This document shows positions 17,692-26,365 of a DNA stretch of 26,365 bases, one piece after another. The position numbers and the translations under genes are program-made. Position 1 is the first letter of the stretch. The number at the start of each line of letters is the position of its first letter. The notes beneath the pieces are model-generated. The model did not search any database and had not been told where the DNA came from. It worked only from the letters and a program-made list of their open reading frames with translations. The stretch is from Zygnema cylindricum (lineage: Eukaryota; Streptophyta; Zygnematophyceae; Zygnematales; Zygnemataceae): the NCBI GenBank assembly GCA_037447655.1, contig JBBHKE010001969.1:301191-327555 (forward strand). The letters are read 5' to 3'.

Positions 17692-18768
17692 AGCTGGTTT
17701 GGAGGAAGAAGGTTGAGGTTTTGGTGACGAAATGGGGGAATATGCTGGTTCCTCCGGTTTTTCCTTCTCCCCCCCCCCCCGTACTTCCTCACTTTCTTGT
17801 TCGGATTCCTATTCTGGTGGCGTTTTTGGTGTGGTATCTTCCGAACGTTATGCCAAATATTTTTCAAACCAGTCTTAGTTGTTTCGTTTTTCCTCCTCAT
17901 TTGATTGTTTTTCTATCTTCCGAGTAATTATTGTTTTGTAATTCTGGAATCCGGGAGGCAATTTCTTTGCGGCTCGAGGAGGCGGGTTTGTGGGTTTGAT
18001 TTCGAGACCTATTTTGTCGTTCAAAATGACTGTCTTGGGGGTGAAGGACAAAGGTCCACTTGTCATTCTGCTGTGGTCTCCTTGAGCCAGTCTTTGCTTG
18101 TCAGTTATCTGCGCGGATGTTGAGCTACGAAGCTGCCTACGACTATCTCCCATGCAGACATTCCAAGCTCCAAAAAATAAGGATTGTGCGTGATGGGCTT
18201 ATGAGGTTCCATGTCCCACCCCATCACATCGTCATCGTTTTCGCCCGCTGCGGTTTCTTATTCAAGCTCCGCAAGCTTTTGTAGTAACTCTTATTTTCTC
18301 CGGTGGAGTTTTTGAACAGGCGTCAAAACAAGAGTCTTGGAGGGAGATTTTGATCGCACGGCTGCCACTTCTGCAGCAATTGCGGCCAGTTGCTGGCTCT
18401 GTTATTGGAGTATTATTTCCAGGTCGAGTCTTGCTTGACCTGTTGGCTGTCATTCCGGTTCTTCGGTAGTGTAGCGTCCCTAAAGGTAAAGAAGTTGGAG
18501 AGGGAGAGGGTTTACGACAGTTTCACCTTCACCGGTAAGCACTGGATATTGCATCATCTCCTTTGGGACCCCATTATTTCGGAAATATTGCTCTTCTTTG
18601 TGACCCATGAAATTCAAGCCTCACACTTAGAGCCCTCTGTGGTGTATTTGCCCCTCAGTTCATTGGAGATTTGCGCGTCATCAAATTTTGGAAGTTTGAT
18701 TTGTCGCAACTCGACTTGTGACATTTTTACAGTCTCGGACCGGGGAGTCGGACGGTTATTTTCTTTGT
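17692..18768 (-). pseudogene. Broken gag-pro linker, same element
   Basis: Three short minus frames (17688-17900, 17875-18153, 18262-18453) are rich in Lys, Asn, Arg and Pro and have no domain I recognise. Another minus frame near 18600-18730 (VELRQIKLPKFDD) looks coding-like. A C10 tract at 17771-17780 disrupts the reading. Plus-strand frames here are probably shadows. Confidence 0.4.
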
Positions 18769-19164
18769 TCACCGGGATTTTGTCTTCCGATCCTTTTCCT
18801 TGTTTCCTTTTTCTTGCTGCTTTTTCTTGGTCTTTTCAACTCTCTCCTTTTCCATTTTTTTTTGCTTGAGAGCCAATTTTGGCTTGAGCTTCCGGGGGCA
18901 ACGCTTCAATCCATGACTTGTTTGTTGATAGTTCAAACAGTTGTACAAAAAGACGCGGTCATCGGCCCCCATGGCGGGTTCGGATCCGCTATCCACCACC
19001 TGTTTCCCCTTAAGTTTCCGCAAAGCTAGGAGTTTTGCTGACTCTTCATTGTCAATAGGCATTTCTCCAGTAAATTCCACAAAGTTTCCCCTTCTTTTTT
19101 CGGTTACCGCCTTCTCTTGGGCCTCTCTATAAACGAAGTGGTCGTAAAGCTTCATTGCGACCAA
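18769..19164 (-). pseudogene. gag nucleocapsid-like segment with decayed zinc knuckle
   Basis: A 131-codon frame. The first half (KLYDHFVYREAQEKAV, GEMPIDNEESAKLLALRKLKG) has no family I can name. Then comes NCLNYQQTSHGLKRCP, which fits CX2CX4HX4C with the second C replaced by Y. A long Lys/Glu/Arg tail (KQKKMEKERVEKTKKKQQEK) follows, probably coiled or RNA-binding. It lies between the capsid-like part (19610-20086) and the protease (17205-17691), which is gag-pro order. Confidence 0.6.
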
Positions 19165-19609
19165 CGAAATTTCTTTCGCAAATGGATTGATGTCATGGAT
19201 TGCGTGGCCGACAATCTAATTATCGGGGGTAGTCTGCCCCGTGGGTCTAAACGAGTTTCGGACCGCGATGGAGTATTTGGTCGTCATAGCCGAGAGATCA
19301 ATGGTTGATTCTATAGATTACTTGATAGCCGATTCATTTGTTTCGATGTAAAGGAGCCTCCAGGTGTTCACAAGAGTGGTACAGGGTGTAGGATCTGCAT
19401 CCATCCGGGTGGCGGCACTGGCGGCCTGGAATGCCTGAAGCTGGTCGACATAGGCTTGACCTTGTGCATGTAGTTTCATGCCATCTGTGAAGGCACCTGT
19501 GACAGGTGCGGCTGCAGCTTCAGCCAAGTCTGCTTTTGCTTACAAGACTGCCTCATCAAAGATATGGGCTGAAATTTTGATGCTGGGAGCTATCAGGAGA
19601 GGTTGTCGC
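19165..19609 (-). pseudogene. gag segment with stops
   Basis: The frame at 19527-19318 (Ala/Gln-rich, QAYVDQLQAFQAASAA) probably continues the capsid side of the same gag. Stops at about 19557, 19318 and 19217 interrupt it. Residues near 19165-19215 (HAIHDINPFAKEISLVAMK) run in frame into the nucleocapsid-like segment. Confidence 0.45.
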
Positions 19610-20086
19610 TTATTTTAAATGTGCTAAAGCTCCCCCAACGAGATTACTAACCATCATTGGGAAGAGGGTAGTTTCGAAGTCATCTGGAATTGCTCCCCGC
19701 TTATACTTGTTTATCTTAGATTGTGTGAAAAAATTCCTCAACAATTCGAAATATGAGAAAGCGATCCCCAAACTCTCGCCCGTAAAAATCCTTACATCGT
19801 CCATTTTCTCCTTTTCCGCGAGGTTGGTGAATTGGGGCGAAGAAGGCCGGGTGGGACTAACAAATTGAACCGGTGAAACCACCCTCAGATCTGCATCTTC
19901 GGGATCCGAACCGCCTTCTCCTCCGCTACGATAGGCGGGTGTAACTTCCGTTATCCTTCCTCCCATTAAGGATGGTCTTGTTGTTAAAGATGGAGTTGGA
20001 TTCCTGGCTCCTCTATATCGAGGAGCGTTTTGTTCCTCCCTTAGAACTGTCTCTACTGATTGGATGTGGAGCTGAGGTCTGTCCAA
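19610..20086 (-). pseudogene. gag capsid-like segment
   Basis: A 158-codon frame. After a Ser/Pro-rich half it has DVRIFTGESLGIAFSYFELLRNFF and a helical tail ending FPMMVSNLVGGALAHLK. An (I/V)xxFxGxxxxxxxxxFxxxLRxxF pattern is common at the start of gag capsid domains of Ty3/gypsy-like elements. The match is by pattern only, and I saw no RT with which to place the element. Confidence 0.5.
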
Positions 20087-20576
20087 AGTTTCTGGAATTG
20101 ACGGTGGCGGAGATGGGGACGGAGACTGCTAGGGCCCTATAGGAAAAGACGTCTGTCTCTTGGTTTGCCTCCTAGATGTCTCTGAAGGTGGAATTCCTTT
20201 GCTGGACGAAGGAGAAAGTCAATCAGGCGGGGAGTAGGTGGGTACTTCGTATTTGTACTGTAAAACTAGCGGATCTGGGGACCCACGCACGGCGGCAGCT
20301 GGAGAAACGGGTGGAGAAGGACTCTCCTGGGGCTTTGTGGTGGGACCCAGGGAGTGAGAGGAATGAGGAGGAGGAGAAGTTAGAAAATTTGAGGGTATTT
20401 TGGGAGATGGAGAAGGATGTATTGACGCCCTCAAAGGAATGTGAATCCTCTCGTCTAATCATAACTCCACCAAAGCCTTCGCGGTAGAAGCAACCTCAAC
20501 CGAGACAAAGGTAGGCTTCCCCCGGGGAGAGAAGCAAACTCATGCAATAGATCTGCACCCAAACCCTTCATGTTAC
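20087..20576 (-). pseudogene. Proline-rich gag segment
   Basis: The frame at 20434-20219 is Pro/Ser-rich (SPSPKIP, SPPPHSS, SPSPPVSPAAA). I take it as the low-complexity link of the long gag. The plus-strand frame at 20176-20487 is the Glu/Arg-rich antisense shadow of the proline codons. Confidence 0.4.
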
Positions 20577-21450
20577 CTATGTGGTTTCCTCCTCTTCCTG
20601 CTGAAGAGGAGATTCCGGTCTAGCTCCCGGTGAAGTCCTTGGAGCCTGAGTTGCACGTAGAGTTGCTTGACCCCGGGGTGGTCTTCGCGTAGAGGGACCT
20701 GTTCTCTCAAGAGAAGCTACATGTCCACTAAGAATTCCTCCTGCCCTCCGTCTAACCTCTCGAATGAGAAGCAGTTCCTGTTCAAGTGCCTCTTTCCTTT
20801 CCCTTTCAAGAGCCTTCGGTCTATTGTGACGGGTCCTGTCTCTACAATCACAGAATGTCAACAAGTTTGTAGGTGCTGCTAACCACACCCGAGAGATCAC
20901 CAATACCACAACCCGATACCTCGGGGTCGATGGGTCTTGAACGCGACAACCCTTCGAAAGGCCGAACATATTCGGTGCTGGTGGAGATATGGAGGTTGGA
21001 GAGATTGAGGTTAAAGGGAAGAACGACTCCACTTTAGGCCGAGGAGCGAACCTGCCCTTGGTGTCACGATGATCGAACCGATACACTATCTTGGGTTCTG
21101 GTAACCCCCGCTGGCTTGTCCCTTCTCCGGCCTGGGCTTGAGTAGTCGCCCTACCCCTGGATGGTTTGCTGGTTGGAGTGTCAAGGGATTGGGTGGGCTG
21201 ATGGTCTGAAGTTGAGGGCATCCCTCGTTGCTCCCGCACTGAGGTCGAAGAGCCACTCTCAGACCAACTACTTAGTATCTCAACGACAAATCTCACTGGG
21301 TGTACAATCCTGGCTCTATCGGTTCTGGCTACCCGCTGCACCAACTTCTTCTAACCTTCAACTCATGGAGATTGTGAAGGTCTAAGATTTCTTTTCGACC
21401 TGGCAGGGTAGGGTCTGCCAGTATCGTCAAATCCATGTAAATTTCAGCTA
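20577..21450 (-). pseudogene. N-terminal part of the long gag
   Basis: The longest frame in the window (255 codons, 21344-20577) is Ser/Pro/Arg-rich with a charged stretch near its middle (ALERERKEALEQELLLIREVRRRAG) that should form a coiled coil. A second frame from about 21434 (MDLTILADPTLPGRKEILDLHNLHELKVRRS) overlaps it and is a likely earlier start. With 17205-20576 it makes a gag-pro of over 1,000 codons, large for an LTR element. No signal peptide or membrane segment is seen. Confidence 0.45.
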
Positions 21451-21516
21451 TTGGGGCCTTGGATGTGGTATAGCGCCCGACCTCGGGAGGGTGACCAGGG
21501 ACCGCTTTCTTATGAG

Positions 21517-22729
21517 CCAAACACTTCTGTGATGATTTTGCATAAGCGGTTGGGGCATGTGCATTTTGATAGGTTGACGGAAATGAAAAAGCTTGGGGTA
21601 GTAGATGGCATTCAGTTTGGGGATAATGAAATGATGGATGATTGTAGTGGTAGTGTTCAAGGTAAGGCTCACAGACTTCCCTTTCCCAAAGCCACCACAT
21701 ATAGAGGTGAGAAAGTGTTAGATTTGGTCCACACAGATATTTAGGGACCTGCAAAAGTACCTTCGATTGGAGGAAAAAGGTTCATGATGACCATAACTGA
21801 TGACTGGTCTAGATACTCTAGAGTCTACTTTATGAAAACAAAGTCTGAAGTTTCAACTTACTTCAAAGAATATAAAGCTTGGAGTGAGAAGTTGCATGAA
21901 ACCCCCATTAAGAGGATAAGAAGTGATAATGGGGGGGAATATACCTCTAACGAGTTTGAGGAATATCTGAGAGATGAGGGAGTGCAGCACCAGAAAACTG
22001 CACCATATAACCCGGAACAAAATGGGGTAGCTGAGAGGTTGAATCGAACACTAGGAGATAGTGTACGCAGTATGTTGGCCGACAAGAAAATAGGAAAAAG
22101 ATTTTGGGCAGAAGCAATGAAATGTGCCAACTACATTAAGAAAAAAGTCCTTACCTCAGCTATAAAGGGAGTAACACCTTATGAGAGATGGGTTGGAAAT
22201 TGACCAGATATCTCACACCTTAAAGTATTAGGTAGCCAAGTTTACAGTCTTGACACGGATAGGAAAAACTGGAAACTAGATGCTAAGGGAAAACTTGGAT
22301 AATTTGTGGGATATAATAAGGATGTTAAGGGATATAGAGTCTATGACTTAGCAAAGAAAGATATCATTCTGGTCAAATACTTAGTTGTCATGGATGAAGG
22401 GAAGTCATTTGACCCCTTCAAATATACAAAGAAGATAAGGATCAGATTTGAGTCCGAAAGTGATGAGAATTCAATCATTCCCGAAAGGGACATGAGTGAA
22501 ACCGTGATTATATATTCAGGGGAGATCCAAGATACAAGAGACTCACCGGAAACCTCACATACTCCTATGGACTTCGAGGAGATAGAAGAAGCGGGACAAG
22601 AACTAGTTTCCATGGACAAGGGAGCCGATGAGACAGTGAGAAGAAATCACAGACTTCCATCCATTCCAGCTTCGGAGTTTGAGGGAGGAAGGAGGAGCAG
22701 CAAAAGGATACAGGAAAAACAAGTTGCAA
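21517..22729 (+). pseudogene. Copia GAG-pre-integrase and integrase fragment, plus strand
   Basis: In one frame: LHKRLGHVHFDRLTEMKKLGVV (zinc HH part), DCSGSVQGKAHRLPFPKA (CxxC with the second C changed to S), VHTDI, TDDWSRYSRVYFMK, RSDNGGEYTSNEFEEYL, YNPEQNGVAERLNRTLGDSVRSML and the later KVLGSQVY and GYxxDVKGYRVYDL blocks. The integrase D, D and E are all present. Three in-frame stops (about 21742, 22201, 22300) silence it. It ends at the linker motif IPASEFEGGRRSSKR and goes straight into the satellite; RT is absent. Opposite orientation to the other pol pieces. Confidence 0.9.
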
Positions 22730-22730
22730 A

Positions 22731-25700
22731 ACAGTTAGCGATAACAAGAATTGTTACCTATATTACACAAACAGTTAGCAATAACAAGAATTGTTACCTA
22801 AATTACAAAAACAGTTAGCGATAAAAAGAATTGTTACCTATATTACACAAACAGTTAGCGATAACAAGAATTGTTACCTAAATTATACAAACAATATGCA
22901 ATAACAAGAATTGCAACCTAAATTACACAAATTGTTAGCGATAACAACAATTGTTACCTAAATTACACAAAGAGTTAGCGATAAAAATAATTGTTACCTA
23001 AATTACACAAACAGTTAGCGATAACAAAAATTGTTACCTAAATTACACAAGCTTCTAACGATAACAAGAATTGTTACCTAAATTACACAAATTGTTAGCA
23101 ATAAGAAGAATTGTTACCTAACTTACACAAATTGTTACCACCAATAAGAATTGTTATCTTACTTACACAAACTGTTGGCGCTTACAATAATGGTTACCTA
23201 ACTTACACAAACTGTTAGCAATAACAGGAATTGTACCTAAAGTACACAGACTATTAGCGATAACAAAAATTGTTACCTATACTACACAAACAGTTAGCGA
23301 TAACAAGAATTGTTACCTAAATTACACAAACTGCTAGCGATAAAAAGTATTGTAACCTAAATTACACAAGTTGTTAGCAATAACAAGAACTGTAACCTTA
23401 GTTACACAATCTCTTAGCGATAACAAGAATTGTTAACTAACTCACACAAACTGTTACCACTTACAGGAATTGTCACCTATCTTACACAAACAGTTAGAGA
23501 TAACAAGAATTGTTACCTAAATTACACAAACAGTTAGCGATAATAAGAATTGTAACCTAAATTACAGAAATTGTTAGCGATAACAAAAATTCTTACCTAA
23601 ATAACACAAGCTATTAGCGATAGCAAGAATTGTTTCCTAAATTACACAAACTTTTAGCGATAACAAGAATTGTAACCTTAATTACACAAACTGCTAGCGA
23701 TATCAAGAATATTACCTAAATTACACAAACAGTTAGCGAAAACAAGAATTGTTACCTAAATTACACAAATTGCTAGCGATAACAAGAATTGTAACCTAAA
23801 TTACACAAATAGTTAGCGATAACGAGAATTGTTACCTAAATTAGACAAACAATTAGAAATAACAGGAATTGTTATCTAACTTACACAAATTGTTTGTGCT
23901 AACACAAATTGTTATCTAAATTACACAAACTACTAGCGATACCAAGAATAGTTGCCTTACTTACACAAATTGTTAAAGATAACATGAATTGTTACCTTAA
24001 TTACACATATTGTTAGCGATAACAAAAATTGTTACCTAAATTACACAAACTGTTAGAGAAAACAAGAAAAGTAACCTAAATTACACAAATTGCTAGCGAT
24101 AACAATAATTGTTTCCTAAATTACACAAATTGTTAGCAATAACAAGAATTGTTGCCTGAATTACACAAACAGTTAGCGATAACAAGAATTGTTATCTAAC
24201 TTACACACACTGTTAGTGCTGACAAAAATTGTTACCTAACTTACACAAACTGTTAGCGATAAAAGGAATTGTTACCTAAAGTACACAAACTATTAGCGAT
24301 AACAAGAATTGTTACCTAAATAACACAAACTGTTAGCGATAACAAGAATTATTACCTAGTTTAAACAAATTGTTAGCGATAACAAGAATTGTAACCTAAA
24401 ATACACAAACTATTAGAGATAACAAGAATGGTTACCTACATAACGCAAACTCTTAGCGATAACACGAATTGTTATCAACTTACACAAATTGTTAGCTATA
24501 ACAAGAATTGTAACCTAAAATACACAAATTGTTAGCGATAACAATAATTGTTACCTAATTTACACAAACAATTAGCAATAACTCGAATTGTTTCCTAAAG
24601 TACACAAATTGTTAGCGATAACAAGAATTGTAACCTAAATTATACAAACTGTTAGCGATAACAAGAATGGTTACCTAAATAACGCAAACTCTTAGCAATA
24701 ACAGGAATTGTTACCTAACTTACACAAATTGTTAGCGATAACAAGAATTGTTACCTAAATTACACAAACTGTTACCGATAACAATAATTCTTACCTAACT
24801 TACACAAGCTGTTAGCGATAACAGGAATTGTACCTAAAGTACACAAACTATTAGCGATAACAAAAATTGTTACCTATACTACACAAATAGTTAGCGATAA
24901 CAAGAATTGTCACCTAAATTACACAAACTGCTAGCGATAAAAAGAATTGTAACCTAAATTAAACAAGTTGTTAGCAATAACAAGAACTGTAACCTTAGTT
25001 ACACAATCTCTTAGCGATAACAGGAATTGTTAACTAACTCACACAAACTGTTACCACTAACAGGAATTGTCACTTATCTTACACAAACAGTTAGAGATAA
25101 CAAGAATTGTTACCTAAATTACACAAACAGTTAGCGATAATAAGAATTGTAACCTAAATTACAGAAATTGTTAGCGATAACAAAAATTCTTACCTTAATA
25201 ACACAAACTATTAGCGATAACAAGAATTGTTACCTAAATTACACAAACTTTTAGCGATAACAAGAATTGTAACCTAAATTATACAAACTGCTAGCGATAA
25301 CAAAAATAGTAACCTCTATTGCACAAACAGCTAGCGAAAACAAGAATTGTTACCTAAATTACACAAATTGCTAGCGATAACAAGAATTGTAACCTAAATT
25401 ACACAAATAGTTAGCGATAACAAGAATTGTTACCTAAATTAGACAAACAATTAGAAATAACAGGAATTGTTATCTAACTTACACAAACTGTTTGTGCTAA
25501 CACAAATTGTTATCTTAATTACACAAACTACTAGCGATACCAAGAATAGTTGCCTTACTTACACAAATTGTTAAAGATAACAAGAATTGTTACCTAAATT
25601 ACACATATTGTTAGCGATAACAAAAATTGTTACCTAAATTACACAAACAGTTAGAGAAAACAAGAAAAGTAACCTAAATAACACAAATTGCTAGCGATAA

Positions 25701-26333
25701 CAATAATTTTGTCGTAAATTACACAAACAGTTAGCAATAACAAGAATTGTTGCCTAAATTACACAAACAGTTAGCGATAGCAAGAATTGTTATCTAACTT
25801 ACACAAACTGTTAGCGCTGACAAAAATTGTTACCTAACTTACACAAACTGTTAGCGATAAAAGGAATTGTTACCTAAAGTACACAAACTATTAGCGATAA
25901 CAAGAATTGTTACCTAAATAACACAAATTGTTAGCGATAACAAGAATTATTACCTAGTTTACACAAATTGTTAGCGATAACAAGAATTGTAACCTAAAAT
26001 ACACAAACTGTTAGCGATAACAAGAATGGTTACCTAAATAACGCAAACTCTTAGCGATAACAGGAATTGTTATCAACTTACACAAATTGTTAGCTATAAC
26101 AAGAATTGTTACCTAATTTACACAAACAGTTAGTAATAACTGGAATTGTTTCCTAAAGTACACAAATTGTTAGCGATAACAAGAATTGTAACCTAAATTA
26201 TACAAACTGTTAGCGATAACAAGAATGGTTACCTAAATAACGCAAACTCTAAGCGATAACACGAATTGTTATCAACTTACACAAATTGTTAGCTATAACA
26301 AGAATTGTAACCTAAAATACACAAATTGTTAGC
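22731..26333. repeat. 40 bp satellite array, about 90 monomers
   Basis: The monomer, written in two parts, is acagttagcgataacaagaa then ttgttacctaaattacacaa. The period is 40 bp, with units differing by several bases and rare 1 bp indels. Each monomer holds a dyad: TTAG..TAACAA GAA TTGTTA..CTAA. A higher-order repeat of about 1,597-1,598 bp (40 monomers) is clear; see findings. Open frames in the array are chance. It is AT-rich (about 68%) and the source of the sequence is unknown. Confidence 0.97.
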
Positions 26334-26365
26334 ACACATAAAATCCAATGTTAAGAACAATATCG
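26334..26365. other. End of array, unique flank
   Basis: The repeat stops after ttgttagc and the last 32 bp (acacataaaatccaatg and onwards) do not match the monomer. This may be the right edge of the array or an interruption. Confidence 0.6.

Noticed and set aside
18060-19029. Plus-strand open frames with hydrophobic, Phe/Leu-rich text (for example 18390-18869)
   Set aside because: They are antisense to Lys/Glu-rich gag frames; the hydrophobic text is what such codons give when read backwards.
22731-26333. CRISPR-like array
   Set aside because: Units are 40 bp head-to-tail with no unique spacers, are variable, and sit in a eukaryotic transposon landscape.

Overview
This is repeat-dense eukaryotic nuclear DNA with no recognisable host gene. 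It holds at least five decayed Ty1/copia LTR retrotransposons or fragments, a remnant of another LTR element with a long proline-rich gag and a retropepsin-like motif, a non-autonomous hAT-type DNA transposon, and a 3.6 kb satellite array. Plant-like and algal genomes look like this, but some fungi and oomycetes do too, so the lineage is not settled. A run of ten N (10479-10488) shows the sequence is a scaffold.

Layout. 1-779 is an exact mirror repeat: arm 1 (1-346) and arm 2 (434-779) are the same letters read backwards, not reverse complements. 780-1952 and 2831-3076 are AT-rich DNA without a recognised gene. 1953-2822 is an 870 bp hAT-like element with perfect 19 bp terminal inverted repeats and an 8 bp target duplication. 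3077-15399 is a pile-up of copia elements, nearly all on the minus strand. From left to right: LTR A; a chimeric, internally deleted element; LTR B; the most complete element (gag to RNase H, 5055-8987); its 5' LTR, split by a second element with LTR C; then two elements of a third family around LTR D. 15400-17204 holds two more LTR A copies, now on the plus strand, with a gag scrap between them. 17205 to about 21450 is the minus-strand gag-pro remnant. 21517-22729 is a plus-strand copia integrase fragment that runs directly into the 40 bp satellite (22731-26333).

Nothing here looks able to encode a working protein set. Every pol has stops, frameshifts, deletions or lost catalytic residues. 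The points most worth following are the mirror repeat, which no known DNA process makes and which must first be tested as a data artefact; the antisense tRNA-like module plus hairpin inside LTR A, whose architecture persists while its sequence differs between copies; and the satellite, with a dyad in every monomer and a higher-order repeat of about 1.6 kb.
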